Source: Desulfofundulus australicus DSM 11792 | Lineage (GTDB): Bacteria; Bacillota; Desulfotomaculia; Desulfotomaculales; Desulfovirgulaceae | Direction of reading: 5' to 3' | Assembly (NCBI RefSeq): GCF_900129285.1 | Contig: NZ_FQUW01000007.1 | Location: forward strand, 1-64,000 | DNA length: 64,000 bases | Part shown: one piece after another, positions 17,128-26,561 of the stretch | Layout of the letters: every line of letters starts with the position of its first letter | Position numbering within the stretch: the first letter of the stretch is position 1 | Made by a program: the position numbers and the translations under genes | Notes under the pieces: model-generated | Seen by the model: only the letters and a program-made list of their open reading frames with translations | Databases searched by the model: none | What the model was told of the DNA's origin: nothing

Positions 17128-17167
17128 AAAAAAGTGACCGTGGGGGCCGGAGCCGTGCAGCCCCCAC
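17128..17167 (-). terminator. Terminator after glcD
   Basis: GTGGGGGC (17140-17147) and GCCCCCAC (17160-17167) form an 8-bp stem with a 12-base loop, starting 10 bp after the glcD stop. On the minus strand the stem is followed by GGTCAC and a run of T (17128-17133). It divides the etfB-etfA-glcD unit from the lutP-lutC-lutBA unit. Confidence 0.82.
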
Positions 17168-17177
17168 TGCCCCGTTT

Positions 17178-18593
17178 CTAAAACACATCCACTACCTTGC
17201 CGGGGTTCAAAATTAGATTGGGATCCAACGCCTTCTTAATGGAACGAATCATGTTGAGCTGTACGGGATCCATGAACCGGGCCATAGCATCCTTCCGTTT
17301 AGCTCCAATGCCGTGCTCACCGGACAGGTTACCACCCAGGTCATACACCACCCGGTACATCTCTTCCAGCACCTTTTCTTTAACCTCATGCCAGCTATGT
17401 TCACCCCGGTTCTCCCGCAACAAAGTGGCATGAATGTTACCATCCCCGGCATGGCCGCAGCAGGGAATTTTGATCTGGTACTTTTCCGCTATCCGGTTAA
17501 TGGCCTCCAGTGCCCTGGGAATTTGACTGACCGGAACGACAATATCTTCCATACAGTAAACCGGGCTGATCATGCGCAGGGCTTCGGCATAACACCGGCG
17601 GGCCTTCCAGATGCGCTCCTGAGTGGATTTGTTGTCGGCTACAAAAACTTCCAGCCCGCCATTCTCCAGGCACAGCTTCCCGATGGTTTCGTAATCCTCC
17701 TGCACCTGCCGCTCCGAATTGCCGTCCACTTCCACGATCACATAGGCCGCAGCATCCCCATAGGGCAGTTGCTGGTTCAGGTACAGCTCAGCTGCCTTGA
17801 TGGACAGGTTATCCATAAATTCCAGACAGGTGGGAATAATTCCACCGTGGGTCATAATAACCGGAACGATATTGATGGCTTTTTCAACGTCATCAAAGGG
17901 AACCAGCAGGTCTGCCACATATTTGGGGAGGGGCATCAGTTTGAGATAAATTTTGGTGACAATACCCAGTGTCCCTTCGGAACCAACCATCAGGTGCACC
18001 AGATCGTAACCCGTAACGTTTTTCACACATTTACCGCCAAGGGTAACTATATCCCCATTGGGCAAAACCACTTCCACCCCGAAGATGTGCCGGGAAGTGG
18101 TACCGTACTTCACCGCCTTGTTGCCCCCGGCATTGGTGGCTACATTGCCTCCAATAAAAGAACTATCAGCACTGCAGGGATCGCCGGCATAAAGATATCC
18201 CTCGGCCCGGGCGGTACGCTGCACCTCACCGGTGGTTACCCCGGGCTCGGTAACCATGAAGAGATTTTCTTTATCCACTTCCAGGATTCTGTTCATCCGT
18301 TCCAGGGACAGAACGATTCCACCCAGCACAGGGACCGCCCCGGCAGCCAGACCCGTTCCTGCCCCCCGGGGGGTAACCGGCACCAGTTCCCTGTTGGCCA
18401 GTTTCATAATTTCGGAAATCTGCCGGGCATTTTCCGGTTTCACCACCACTTCGGGCATGTGCTGCCACATAGCCTCGGAGACTTCATCCCTGCCGTAAAC
18501 TTCCATTTTTTCACGATCCACAATTACATTGGCCTCACCGACTATTGATTTCAGCTCATCGATAATTCCGGTGGTAATCCGATTGTAGCGCAT
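17178..18593 (-). CDS. glcD: FAD-binding lactate/glycolate dehydrogenase (GlcD/LDH type)
   Basis: 471 residues. The N-terminal FAD-binding PCMH domain contains [36 protein letters not shown] and [12 protein letters not shown]. The C-terminal FAD-oxidase domain contains the [15 protein letters not shown] metal and substrate-site motif and [13 protein letters not shown]. It follows etfB and etfA, the same three-component make-up as the Acetobacterium woodii Ldh-EtfAB complex. There lactate oxidation with NAD+ is driven by simultaneous oxidation of reduced ferredoxin (electron confurcation). I infer a D-lactate or 2-hydroxyacid dehydrogenase coupled to Etf; glycolate cannot be excluded. The ETF pairing favours lactate. 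Confidence 0.88.
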   Translation of the reverse strand: MRYNRITTGIIDELKSIVGEANVIVDREKMEVYGRDEVSEAMWQHMPEVVVKPENARQISEIMKLANRELVPVTPRGAGTGLAAGAVPVLGGIVLSLERMNRILEVDKENLFMVTEPGVTTGEVQRTARAEGYLYAGDPCSADSSFIGGNVATNAGGNKAVKYGTTSRHIFGVEVVLPNGDIVTLGGKCVKNVTGYDLVHLMVGSEGTLGIVTKIYLKLMPLPKYVADLLVPFDDVEKAINIVPVIMTHGGIIPTCLEFMDNLSIKAAELYLNQQLPYGDAAAYVIVEVDGNSERQVQEDYETIGKLCLENGGLEVFVADNKSTQERIWKARRCYAEALRMISPVYCMEDIVVPVSQIPRALEAINRIAEKYQIKIPCCGHAGDGNIHATLLRENRGEHSWHEVKEKVLEEMYRVVYDLGGNLSGEHGIGAKRKDAMARFMDPVQLNMIRSIKKALDPNLILNPGKVVDVF

Positions 18594-18616
18594 CTACCTC
18601 AGCCCCTCCCTTCTGC

Positions 18617-19624
18617 TCAGGCACCGGTTCTCAATTTTTTAAGCGCATCAATTAACTCCGGAACCACTTCAAAGGCATCCCCAACAATACCAAAATCAGC
18701 CACCTGGAAAATTTGCGCATCGGGATCTTTATTAATGGCCACTATGGTTTCCGAGGTTTGCATGCCGGCCAGGTGCTGCACCTTACCGGAAATACCAACA
18801 GCTATATAAAGCTTGGGAGAAACGGTCTTCCCGCTTAAGCCGATCTGGTGAGAGTAAGAAATCCAGCCCAGTTCTACCGCATCCCGGGTTGCACCTACAC
18901 CTGCGCCCAGCACCCGGGCCAGTTCTTCCACCAGTTTAAATCCTTCCCGGTTCTTCAATCCCTTTCCGCCGGATACAATAATATCGGCATCCTGTATATT
19001 AACTTCCTGGCTCGGATCGGCCATAAATTCCAGGAAACGCTCGGTTAGAGAAACCAGCATATCGCCATAATTCTTCACCGTTATCTCGCCGGTCCGGGAT
19101 TCATCCCGGGGTGCCGGCCGGGTTGAACGGGGCCTTACCGTAGCCATCTGGGGCCGGGTAAAGGGCGTCTTTATGGTGGCCATGATATTGCCCCCAATGG
19201 CCGGCCTGGTTTGCAACAGAATTCTTTCCTCCGGGTCAATATCCAGATAAGTACAATCCGCCGTCAATCCGGTTCCCAAACGGGCTGCCACCAGGGGCAT
19301 TACCGTGCGGCCGGTGGTGGTGGCTGCAGCGATGATAATTTCGGGTTTTTCTTCCTGAATCAACTGCACCAGTGCTCTGGTATAAGGCCCGGGAAGAAAA
19401 GTAGCCAGGTCCTGGCTGCAAACATGATAAACTTTATCTGCTCCCCGCAGGATTACTTCTCCCAGATCGTCCACCCGGTCCCCGAGTATAGCACAGGACA
19501 GCTCAACACCCAGTTTATCCGCCAGGGAACGTCCCCGGTTTAAAAGTTCAAAGGTCACCCGGTGAATGGTTCCATTCCTCTGTTCCCCAAGAACCATTAC
19601 GCCCCGATACTCTTTCACATCCAC
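18617..19624 (-). CDS. etfA: Electron transfer flavoprotein alpha subunit
   Basis: 335 residues from a GTG at 19624 with AAGGAGG 8 nt upstream; an in-frame TTG 13 codons earlier lies within etfB and lacks a good site. The C-terminal FAD-binding domain is typical ([29 protein letters not shown] and [16 protein letters not shown]). No ferredoxin domain is fused at the N-terminus, in contrast to some bifurcating EtfA proteins. With EtfB it carries electrons between the GlcD-type dehydrogenase and NAD or ferredoxin. It sits between etfB (13 bp) and glcD (23 bp) in one operon. Confidence 0.94.
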   Translation of the reverse strand: MDVKEYRGVMVLGEQRNGTIHRVTFELLNRGRSLADKLGVELSCAILGDRVDDLGEVILRGADKVYHVCSQDLATFLPGPYTRALVQLIQEEKPEIIIAAATTTGRTVMPLVAARLGTGLTADCTYLDIDPEERILLQTRPAIGGNIMATIKTPFTRPQMATVRPRSTRPAPRDESRTGEITVKNYGDMLVSLTERFLEFMADPSQEVNIQDADIIVSGGKGLKNREGFKLVEELARVLGAGVGATRDAVELGWISYSHQIGLSGKTVSPKLYIAVGISGKVQHLAGMQTSETIVAINKDPDAQIFQVADFGIVGDAFEVVPELIDALKKLRTGA

Positions 19625-19637
19625 AACCCACACCTCC

Positions 19638-20429
19638 TTAAACAATAATTTCACGAGCACCAAGGAAGTTAATTAGCTCGCTAATAGCCCTTCCTGTATT
19701 ATCGTGACGGTACATAATTGTATCCCGGGAAAGTTTAGGGCTAAAGATTTTGACCACCCGTGTAGGTGAGCCTTTCAAACCAATCTCATCCGGCACCAGT
19801 CCTACATCCTCAGGGCCCCAGACGGGCACCTGCACTTCCTTAGCCCGTAATTTTCCAGCCAGGGTTGGAAAGCCGGGCTGGTTGATCCCCTTGACAACTG
19901 TAACCAGGGCCGGTATTTTTACTTGAACGCGCTCAAAGCCGCCCTCCACCAGCCTTTCTACCGTAATGATGCCGTCCCCCACTTCCAGTTTCTGCACATA
20001 GGTCTGTACGGGAATGTCCAGCATGGCGGCAACCATGGCCCCGGTTTGACCGGTTTCACCATCGGTGGCCCGTTCACCGCAAAGGATCAGATCCACCGGC
20101 CACAGTTTCCTAATGGCACTGGAAAGGACCCGCGCTGTGGCTATGGTGTCTGAACCAGCAAAAGCACGCCCCGACAAAAGTATGCCGCCATCGGCACCCA
20201 TGGCAATTGCTTCCTTTATGGCCTTCATCGCCGATTCCGGACCCATGCTGACGACCGTGACGGTTACATTTTTCAAGCTCCGCTTCAGCCGCAAGGCTTC
20301 TTCCAGCGCATTTTCGTCCAGAGGGTTGATAATATTATCCTTACCGGTGCGGATCATGGTACCAGTTTTTGGATCCATTTTTACATTATCCGTTCCCGGC
20401 ACCTGTTTAATGAGAACAACAATATTCAT
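19638..20429 (-). CDS. etfB: Electron transfer flavoprotein beta subunit
   Basis: 263 residues, the normal length. The start MNIVVLIKQVPGTDNV and the nucleotide-binding core (NPLDENALEEALRLK, CGERATDGETGQTGAMVA) are characteristic. In bifurcating ETFs this subunit binds NAD(H) and the bifurcating FAD sits at the interface; the GERATDGETGQTG segment is compatible with such a form but does not prove it. AGGAGG lies 8 nt before the ATG. It is first in the etfB-etfA-glcD operon, and its promoter contains a FadR-type operator. Confidence 0.94.
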   Translation of the reverse strand: MNIVVLIKQVPGTDNVKMDPKTGTMIRTGKDNIINPLDENALEEALRLKRSLKNVTVTVVSMGPESAMKAIKEAIAMGADGGILLSGRAFAGSDTIATARVLSSAIRKLWPVDLILCGERATDGETGQTGAMVAAMLDIPVQTYVQKLEVGDGIITVERLVEGGFERVQVKIPALVTVVKGINQPGFPTLAGKLRAKEVQVPVWGPEDVGLVPDEIGLKGSPTRVVKIFSPKLSRDTIMYRHDNTGRAISELINFLGAREIIV

Positions 20430-20503
20430 GGCACACCTCCTGACTCAGAAAAATAATGAGGTTAAGACAACAGAATAAGGTGACATCATACCATTTTCGT
20501 GCA

Positions 20504-20539
20504 AGACCATATTATATTCTGATGGTCTGACCATTTAAA
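20504..20539 (-). promoter_or_regulatory. etfB promoter with FadR/LldR-type operator in its spacer
   Basis: On the minus strand TTTAAA (20534-20539) and TATAAT (20511-20516) stand 17 nt apart. The spacer contains the perfect palindrome ATGGTCAGACCAT (20522-20534), which matches the TGGTC-N-GACCA core bound by FadR-family GntR repressors. A second half-site ATGGTCT (20504-20510) lies directly past the -10. A repressor here would block RNA polymerase. The gene at 20682-21404 encodes a suitable protein. Confidence 0.72.
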
Positions 20540-20643
20540 TCATTCTATACCGGTTATCAAAATCCTTCCGGAATATACAATTTTCGCAAAAAAAAGTTTC
20601 CCTTAAAGCAAAAATATTTGAATTTAATTTTAATGAAATACGT

Positions 20644-20669
20644 AAAAAAAACACCGGGCTTGCCGGTGT
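20644..20669 (-). terminator. Rho-independent terminator after the GntR regulator
   Basis: ACACCGG (20651-20657, on the plus strand) and CCGGTGT (20663-20669) form a 7-bp stem with a 5-base loop. On the minus strand it runs straight into eight T. It ends the uppP-regulator transcript before the etfB promoter. Confidence 0.88.
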
Positions 20670-20681
20670 GAGAGATCAATT

Positions 20682-21404
20682 TTACTTCTTGTTCAGGTTG
20701 ACCCGCGCCAGTTCAACCTCCACCTTCCACAGGTGACGGTACATTAACTCCCTGGCCCGGTCCCTATCCCGCGCAGCCACGGCCAGGTATATATCACGGT
20801 GCTCCTCAAATAACCTGCGGGTAGTACCTGATGTAGCGGAAAGCCACAGGGCACGTGTTACCTTCAGGGTCTGACCAATAATTTCCTGAACCGTATTCAT
20901 TAAACGGCTCAACAGGGGATTCTGGCTGGCCTGGGCCAGGGTGAGATGAAAGCTAAGGTCCAGCTGTTCCGCTTTCTTGCCTGCCGGGAGATCCTCTTCC
21001 ATTTCCTGTACCACTTTTTTCAATTCCTCCAGCAGTTCCGGCGGGCATCTCTCTGCAGCCAGGCCGGCCGCCTCTACTTCCAGAGCTTTGCGTACCTCCA
21101 GGATGTTCTGCAGCTTGTCCTTTTCCAGGAGCAAAATAAAGGTTAATGGTTCTATGATGGAATCAGGCCCCGGCCTCTTGATATAAATGCCTTCCCCATG
21201 CTTTATTTCCAGAATACCTGCCAAATTCAAGGCCGACAGGGCCTCCCTCACCGAAGCACGGCTAACCTGTAAACGTTCGGATAACTCCCTTTCCGTAAGC
21301 AACTTATCACCGGGTGCCAGCTGGCCTTCTATGATTAGCTTTTTGATTTGTTCCAGAATACTTTCGGAAGTGCGTTTGGTTTTAACGGGCCTGAACTCGG
21401 TCAT
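20682..21404 (-). CDS. GntR-type (FadR/FCD) transcription regulator of lactate genes
   Basis: 240 residues from the ATG at 21404 (AGGGG site); the upstream TTG would overlap uppP. The N-terminal winged helix-turn-helix contains ERELSERLQVSRASVREALSAL and ends in HGEGIYI (the first quoted in two halves: ERELSERLQVS, RASVREALSAL). The C-terminal FCD domain shows the metal-binding pattern LDLSFHLTLAQ, EEHRDIYLAV and MYRHLWKVE. Proteins such as LldR, LutR and PdhR of this family sense lactate or related acids and release DNA on binding. The TGGTC-N-GACCA palindrome in the neighbouring etfB promoter agrees with that. Lactate as ligand is inference from position. Confidence 0.88.
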   Translation of the reverse strand: MTEFRPVKTKRTSESILEQIKKLIIEGQLAPGDKLLTERELSERLQVSRASVREALSALNLAGILEIKHGEGIYIKRPGPDSIIEPLTFILLLEKDKLQNILEVRKALEVEAAGLAAERCPPELLEELKKVVQEMEEDLPAGKKAEQLDLSFHLTLAQASQNPLLSRLMNTVQEIIGQTLKVTRALWLSATSGTTRRLFEEHRDIYLAVAARDRDRARELMYRHLWKVEVELARVNLNKK

Positions 21405-21423
21405 AACTACCCCTGCCTTAATC

Positions 21424-22221
21424 TTACCTGCCCCCGGCAAGTGCCAGGAAAATAACCGCCAATCCTAAAATCATGCGGTACCAGATAAAAATCTTGAAGC
21501 TATGCTGGGTTAGAAAGCGTAAGAGGAATTTAATGGAAAGAAAGCCCACAACTGCTGACACAATAACACCTGTTAAAAAGGGCAGATTCAGGTCAGCAGG
21601 TGTTAGCTTGGGCAACTGCATTATCCCGGCACCAAAAATTATTGGTGTGGACATAAGAAATGAGAAGCGCGCTGCTGTCTCCCGGTCCAGTCCGGCCATG
21701 CGACCAACGGCCATGGTTATGCCAGAACGGGAAACCCCGGGAATAATTGCCAGAGCCTGGGAAAAACCGATCCAGATACTTTCCCCCAGTCCAATATCAT
21801 CCAATCTTTTATAGGCCGGGGACCGGCTATCGGCCAGATAAAGAATTATTCCCATCACAATGAGCATAACCCCTATAATCAGCGGCTCCCGGAAAACGGT
21901 TTCTGCCTGCTCCTCAAGCAAATAACCAATTGCTGCGCCTGGAACAGTAGCAACCACCAGGTACCAGAATAAACGCCCTTCAATAGTTTTTTGCCTTAAT
22001 ACCCCATCATGAAGTAAAATCAACCAGTCTCTCCAGAAGTAAGCTACCACTGCCAGAAGGGTTCCCATATGTAATGCCACATCAAAGGTTAACCCTGCAT
22101 ACTGCCACCCCATCAGCCAGGGAACAAGAACCAGGTGTGCCGAGCTGGAAATGGGTAAAAATTCCCCTACCCCCTGAACAATGCCCAGTACAATAGCTTC
22201 GAACACTCCCAACCGGATCAC
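21424..22221 (-). CDS. uppP: Undecaprenyl-diphosphatase UppP (BacA)
   Basis: 265 residues, many membrane helices. The two conserved motifs are present: GEFLPISSSAHLVLVP near residue 22 and PGVSRSGITMAVGRMAGLDRE near 165 (read as PGVSRSGITMA and GRMAGLDRE). It dephosphorylates undecaprenyl diphosphate to regenerate the lipid carrier for peptidoglycan and other envelope polymers. The GTG at 22221 was kept as start, but a TTG three codons later has a comparable ribosome binding site. The regulator gene follows after 19 bp and is probably cotranscribed. The substrate is produced by uppS at 56167. Confidence 0.93.
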   Translation of the reverse strand: MIRLGVFEAIVLGIVQGVGEFLPISSSAHLVLVPWLMGWQYAGLTFDVALHMGTLLAVVAYFWRDWLILLHDGVLRQKTIEGRLFWYLVVATVPGAAIGYLLEEQAETVFREPLIIGVMLIVMGIILYLADSRSPAYKRLDDIGLGESIWIGFSQALAIIPGVSRSGITMAVGRMAGLDRETAARFSFLMSTPIIFGAGIMQLPKLTPADLNLPFLTGVIVSAVVGFLSIKFLLRFLTQHSFKIFIWYRMILGLAVIFLALAGGR

Positions 22222-22344
22222 CCCGTATACTTATGTTTACATCTATAACGCCAGCTATACAATTATAGCATACGGGGAAAATACATGCCAGCTAATTATT
22301 TTATTTTATACTTTAAGAAATTTATTTAATAAAAATATATTGGC

Positions 22345-22368
22345 GTAACGACCGGAACCGGCCGTCAC
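22345..22368 (-). terminator. Terminator at the ylzJ-like stop codon
   Basis: The arms 22345-22355 and 22358-22368 pair over 11 positions if two G-U pairs are allowed. The minus strand then reads GCCAATATATTTTTATT. The stop codon of the small gene lies inside the stem. The T-run is slightly delayed. Confidence 0.5.
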
Positions 22369-22610
22369 GTATAATATCCTTCTTTGCTGGTGCACTGGTA
22401 TAACTTTACGACTGCACCCGGGCAAAGATCGCTCCTCAAATAATCCCTGGGATCGGTACTTAACAGGCGTACCACCTTGCCTTCCCCTGGCCCGGTATCC
22501 TGGACCAATACAGGTACGCCCCTCACTTTCACCTCCCGGACGGGAACATGCTGCATCTCCTCCAGACCATCAAAAACCAGTTCCAGCTGCATGGGTGTAT
22601 ACAAAATCAC
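22365..22610 (-). CDS. YlzJ-like small protein
   Basis: 81 residues starting [15 protein letters not shown] and containing [23 protein letters not shown], the latter typical of YlzJ-like proteins (quoted in two parts: [14 protein letters not shown] and VVRLLSTDP). B. subtilis ylzJ likewise follows tepA. The function is unknown. The start overlaps the tepA stop by 4 nt (ATGA), so the two are coupled. Confidence 0.85.
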   Translation of the reverse strand: MILYTPMQLELVFDGLEEMQHVPVREVKVRGVPVLVQDTGPGEGKVVRLLSTDPRDYLRSDLCPGAVVKLYQCTSKEGYYT

Positions 22611-23443
22611 TGCACCGGCACCCCGTTTCGTAATTTATACTCTTCAATCATAGACTTAAGCTTATTTACTGCCTGCCCGACACCTCCTACCTCATCAATC
22701 AGGCCTTTTTCCACTGCCTCCCTCCCGATGAGAACGGTGCCAATATCCCTGGCCAGCTCCCCCGTACGGAACATAAGATCGCGAAAAGCAGCTTCACTGA
22801 TCCGGGAATGCTGCGTCACAAAACGTACCACCCGGTCCTGCATTTTATCGAGATACTCATAGGTTTGAGGCACACCTATTACCAGGCCATTTAAACGAAT
22901 GGGATGAATGGTCATGCTGGCCGTTTCGGCAATAAAACTATAGCGGGCAGCAACGGCTATCGGCACCCCGATGCTGTGCCCTCCACCCAGTACAATAGAT
23001 ACTGTGGGTTTGGACAAGCTGGCAATCATCTCAGCAATAGCCAGGCCGGCCTCCACATCTCCCCCCACTGTATTCAAAACCACCAGTACCCCTTCTACTT
23101 CCGGGCTCTGCTCCAGGGCTACCAGCTGGGGTATGACGTGCTCGTATTTGGTAGTCTTATTTTGAGGAGGCAGCACCAGGTGGCCTTCAATCTGGCCGAC
23201 TATAGTTAAACAATGTATATTGCTCTTTACCTCAGGAACAGGACTCGTCCCCAGCTCTTTAATGGATTCCATGCTTTCTTTCGGGCGTCCCTGTACCCGC
23301 TGGGGTACCGGGGAATTGCCGGGATTACGGGGATCTTGCTGAGGAGCTTTGTCGGGTTCTCCCGGAGGAGCCTGAGGTGGGGTGTGGGGGAATTCCCCTT
23401 CATGTCCCCAAATACTATAGTAATCATCAAACATGCGACCCAT
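22607..23443 (-). CDS. tepA: TepA/ClpP-like serine protease
   Basis: 278 residues. A Pro-rich N-terminal extension (about residues 20-52) precedes a ClpP fold containing [18 protein letters not shown] and the nucleophile serine in GGGHSIGVP at about 157. B. subtilis TepA was named translocation-enhancing protein and is a cytoplasmic ClpP relative needed for normal spore properties; it has no AAA partner in the operon. The start could also be the Met three codons later. It overlaps ylzJ by 4 nt and follows RNase J after 181 bp, the same order as in B. subtilis. Confidence 0.9.
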   Translation of the reverse strand: MGRMFDDYYSIWGHEGEFPHTPPQAPPGEPDKAPQQDPRNPGNSPVPQRVQGRPKESMESIKELGTSPVPEVKSNIHCLTIVGQIEGHLVLPPQNKTTKYEHVIPQLVALEQSPEVEGVLVVLNTVGGDVEAGLAIAEMIASLSKPTVSIVLGGGHSIGVPIAVAARYSFIAETASMTIHPIRLNGLVIGVPQTYEYLDKMQDRVVRFVTQHSRISEAAFRDLMFRTGELARDIGTVLIGREAVEKGLIDEVGGVGQAVNKLKSMIEEYKLRNGVPVQ

Positions 23444-23570
23444 CTCCCCATCCTTTTTTCACTTTTAGTATGGTTTATGTTACAGATAAAATACATAAAG
23501 AAAAATAATTCGGGTCGCTACGATCGTAAGAAATCTGTACATCCTGCTCCGCCCAAGTTTAAAAGCGACA

Positions 23571-23607
23571 AATAAAACAGCCGGAGAGTCATTTTGGACT
23601 CCCCGGC
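23571..23607 (-). terminator. Terminator after RNase J
   Basis: GCCGGAGAGTC (23580-23590) and GACTCCCCGGC (23597-23607) form an 11-bp stem with one imperfect pair and a 6-base loop. On the minus strand the tail is TGTTTTATTTG. It starts 17 bp after the rnj stop. Confidence 0.72.
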
Positions 23608-23624
23608 CCCTGGTAAAGACGGTG

Positions 23625-25289
23625 TCATACTTCCATAATGATGGGCAGTATCATTGGCCTTCTCCTTGTTTTTTCATAGAGGAACTTACCCAGAACATCC
23701 CTAACCTGAGCTTTAATAGCCGCCCATTCTGAAAGACCCCGATCGTTGCATTTCTCCAGGGCCTCCTTCACTCTCTCCCGGGCTTCCTCCATCAACTGTT
23801 CTGACTCACGAACATAAACAAAGCCCCTCGATACAATATCCGGGCCGGCCATAACCTGACCGAGTTCCCGACTAATGGTTACCACTACGATCAGGATCCC
23901 GTCCTGGGAAAGCTGCCTGCGGTCCCGCAGTACAATGTTACCCACATCTCCAACGCCCAGGCCGTCCACCAGTACGCGCCCTGCCGTTACCCGCCCGGCA
24001 ATACGACCGGAACGACGGGTAAACTCCAGTACCTGGCCGTTTTCTGCCACGAAAATATTTTCGGCCGGAATACCCATGCTGCGTGCAAGTTCCGCATGCT
24101 TGATTAACATTCGGTACTCACCATGAACCGGCACAAAAAACCGTGGCTTAACCAGGTTGATCATCAACTTGAGTTCTTCCTGGCTGGGGTGACCACTCAC
24201 ATGGGTACCTGAAACTGCCTCATAAATTACATGGGCACCCTGCTTGAACAGCTGGTCGATAATCCGTGCCACCAGCTTTTCATTCCCCGGAATAGGGGTG
24301 GCGGAAATTATGATGGTATCACCGGAGAGAATTTCCACCTGACGGTGGTCCCCCAGGGCCATCCTTGTCAGGGCCGACATAGGTTCACCCTGGCTTCCCG
24401 TGCACAAAAATACCACTTTATTCTTGGGTAAACGGTTAGCTTCTTCCAGCTCCACGAGGGTTCCCTCAGGAACATGCAGGTAACCCAGTTCGTGAGCAAT
24501 ATTAGCTACATTTATCATGCTTCGACCAATTATTGCCACCTTACGATCATAACGGTAGGCAGTGGTAATGGCCTGTTGCAAGCGGTGCACGTTGGAAGCA
24601 AAGGTAGCTATAATAATGCGCTCTCTAGCCTGCCTGAAAATATCATCAAAGGTGGCCCCAACCATCCGTTCCGACATGGTATAACCCGGGCGCTCCACAT
24701 TGGTACTGTCCGATAGCAATACCAGAACGCCTCGTTCACCTAACTGGGCAAACCGGTAAAAATCCGTTACTTCTCCATCCACTGGAGTCTGATCGATTTT
24801 AAAATCACCGGTATGCACAATTACCCCTACTGGTGTATGAACAGCCACAGCAACAGCATCGGGAATACTATGTGAAACCCGGATAAACTCCACTTTAAAA
24901 GGGCCGATCGTCACTGTATCCCGGGGTTTAACCACATGCATATTTGCCTCACCGGCCACCCCCTGCTCCTTAAGCTTACCCTGAAGCAGGCCGAGGGTAA
25001 GCCGGGTTCCATAAATGGGCACGTTCAACTGCTTCAGTACATAAGGCAGGGCACCGATATGATCCTCGTGTCCGTGGGTAAGCACTATACCGCGCACAGC
25101 ATCTTTATTTTCCAGAAGATAAGTGATATCGGGGATCACCACATCGATCCCCAACATCTCTTCCTCCGGAAACATCAAACCGCAGTCTATAACCAGAATA
25201 TTTTCCCCGAATCTCACCGCCATCATGTTTTTCCCGATCTCACCAAGTCCCCCCAGGGGGATTAACGCCAATTTCGGTTCCTTGGCCAA
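23625..25289 (-). CDS. rnj: Ribonuclease J
   Basis: 554 residues from a TTG at 25289, chosen because TTAGGAGGT lies 6 nt upstream; a longer TTG start has none. The metallo-beta-lactamase motif HGHEDH is at about residues 72-77, further ligands are in VSHSIPDAVA and HTGDFKID. The beta-CASP domain contains GSQGEPMSAL and SGHPSQEEL, and the C-terminal domain follows. RNase J has 5'-3' exonuclease and endonuclease activity in mRNA decay and rRNA maturation. B. subtilis has rnjB in the same place beside dapA. Whether this is the J1 or J2 type was not decided. Confidence 0.95.
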   Translation of the reverse strand: MAKEPKLALIPLGGLGEIGKNMMAVRFGENILVIDCGLMFPEEEMLGIDVVIPDITYLLENKDAVRGIVLTHGHEDHIGALPYVLKQLNVPIYGTRLTLGLLQGKLKEQGVAGEANMHVVKPRDTVTIGPFKVEFIRVSHSIPDAVAVAVHTPVGVIVHTGDFKIDQTPVDGEVTDFYRFAQLGERGVLVLLSDSTNVERPGYTMSERMVGATFDDIFRQARERIIIATFASNVHRLQQAITTAYRYDRKVAIIGRSMINVANIAHELGYLHVPEGTLVELEEANRLPKNKVVFLCTGSQGEPMSALTRMALGDHRQVEILSGDTIIISATPIPGNEKLVARIIDQLFKQGAHVIYEAVSGTHVSGHPSQEELKLMINLVKPRFFVPVHGEYRMLIKHAELARSMGIPAENIFVAENGQVLEFTRRSGRIAGRVTAGRVLVDGLGVGDVGNIVLRDRRQLSQDGILIVVVTISRELGQVMAGPDIVSRGFVYVRESEQLMEEARERVKEALEKCNDRGLSEWAAIKAQVRDVLGKFLYEKTRRRPMILPIIMEV

Positions 25290-25515
25290 ACACGCACCTC
25301 CTAACCTGTTTTTCAAAAAACATGATCAAGCAAAATATACCGGTGAGAAAAAACAGGAGAAGGCGGGGAAAATATTCCGTTTTTCAGTTTTAAATCACTC
25401 AGTGCTTAATTGAATCCCCAAGCTATTATACTGGATCCCCTCCCGCAAGACAAGGGTTGCCAAAGCAGGGCCTAATAAAATATTGGCCAGAAAGCCATAG
25501 CTCTATTACCCCGAT

Positions 25516-25540
25516 AAAAAAATGGGGCTTTTATTCCCCA
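25516..25540 (-). terminator. Weak terminator between dapA and rnj
   Basis: TGGGG (25523-25527) and CCCCA (25536-25540) can pair over 5 bp. The minus strand continues with seven T (25516-25522). The surrounding 334-bp gap (25290-25623) contains no gene that I can support, only this site and the inverted repeat at 25561-25591. Confidence 0.45.
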
Positions 25541-25560
25541 AAATTATCCAACAGCAGCAA

Positions 25561-25591
25561 AGGCGGCCCACCTTTTTCATGCTGGCCGCCT
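25561..25591 (-). terminator. Inverted repeat past the dapA stop
   Basis: AGGCGGCC (25561-25568) and GGCCGCCT (25584-25591) form a perfect 8-bp stem with a 15-base loop, 32 bp after the dapA stop. The minus strand continues TTTGCTGCTG, so the T-tail is short. With the weaker hairpin further on it may form a tandem terminator. Confidence 0.5.
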
Positions 25592-25623
25592 CCGGGCAGT
25601 TTCCATTTCTATCCACCTTTAAG

Positions 25624-26517
25624 TTAAATTAAGTTTAAGCCAGCCAGTACATTTTTAATGGCTTCCTTTTCTTGAACCGTAGCCTCAACCAGGGGTAAAC
25701 GGGGCGCCCCCACCTGATAACCCAACAAATTCAGGGCTGTTTTTACAGGTACCGGGTTGGTAGTAATGAACATAGTTTTAAATAACGGGAAAAGCTCCAG
25801 GTGAATTTGTGTGGCCAGAGTAGTGTTCCCAGCAGTAAAAGCATTAACCATCTCCTTGATTCGCGGACCCACAACGTGGGAGCAAACGCTAACCACGCCC
25901 CTGGCCCCCAATGCCATCATGGGAAGGGTCAGGGAATCATCCCCGCTGTAAATGGCAAAGTCATCAGGCAGGGATCTGCGCAATTCACTTACCTGGTCCA
26001 GGTTGCCGGATGCCTCTTTAATAGCTACAATGTTCTCGATCTGTGCCAAACGTACCACCGTTGCGGGAAGAATGTTAACCCCCGTCCGGCCGGGAATATT
26101 ATACAGCATAACCGGAAGGTTGGTATTGCTGGCCACAGCTTTAAAATGTTCATAAAGCCCATCCTGGGACGGCTTGTTATAATATGGCGCTACCAGCATT
26201 ACACCATCTACCCCTACCTTTTCAGCCATCTGGGTAAGGGTTATACTCTCAGCAGTATTATAACTCCCGGTTCCAGCAATTACCGTGGCCTGCCCGCCAA
26301 CCTCTTCTACCACCACCCGAAAAAGTTCAATTTTTTCGTCCCTTGTCAGTGTAGGCGACTCACCGGTAGTTCCGCATACCACCAACCCGTCGGAACCAGA
26401 TTGCACCAGATAACGGGCCAGCTTCCTGGCTTGCTGATAATCCACCGCCAGATCCTTGCCAAAGGGCGTCACCATAGCGGTGAGCACACGCCCAAAATCA
26501 ACGGCCAAAATATTCAC
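25624..26517 (-). CDS. dapA: 4-hydroxy-tetrahydrodipicolinate synthase
   Basis: 297 residues, normal length. The (beta/alpha)8 enzyme condenses aspartate semialdehyde with pyruvate. The Schiff-base lysine is in [11 protein letters not shown], the catalytic tyrosine in LYNIPGRTG, and the glycine-rich [10 protein letters not shown] segment is intact. The product feeds lysine and peptidoglycan synthesis through DapB and spore dipicolinate through DpaAB. The GTG at 26517 is kept as start; a TTG three codons later is an alternative. It follows dapG by 44 bp. Confidence 0.95.
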   Translation of the reverse strand: MNILAVDFGRVLTAMVTPFGKDLAVDYQQARKLARYLVQSGSDGLVVCGTTGESPTLTRDEKIELFRVVVEEVGGQATVIAGTGSYNTAESITLTQMAEKVGVDGVMLVAPYYNKPSQDGLYEHFKAVASNTNLPVMLYNIPGRTGVNILPATVVRLAQIENIVAIKEASGNLDQVSELRRSLPDDFAIYSGDDSLTLPMMALGARGVVSVCSHVVGPRIKEMVNAFTAGNTTLATQIHLELFPLFKTMFITTNPVPVKTALNLLGYQVGAPRLPLVEATVQEKEAIKNVLAGLNLI

Positions 26518-26561
26518 CTTCCTTCTTCCGTTTTAAGGCTTAAGGCCTGCCGATATAAACC

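Noticed and set aside
17313-18548. Long plus-strand open frame opposite glcD (411 codons)
   Set aside because: It is antisense to a well-supported FAD dehydrogenase, its product is rich in His, Phe, Gly and Asn with no known motif, and it has no fitting start signal. It is a codon-bias shadow.
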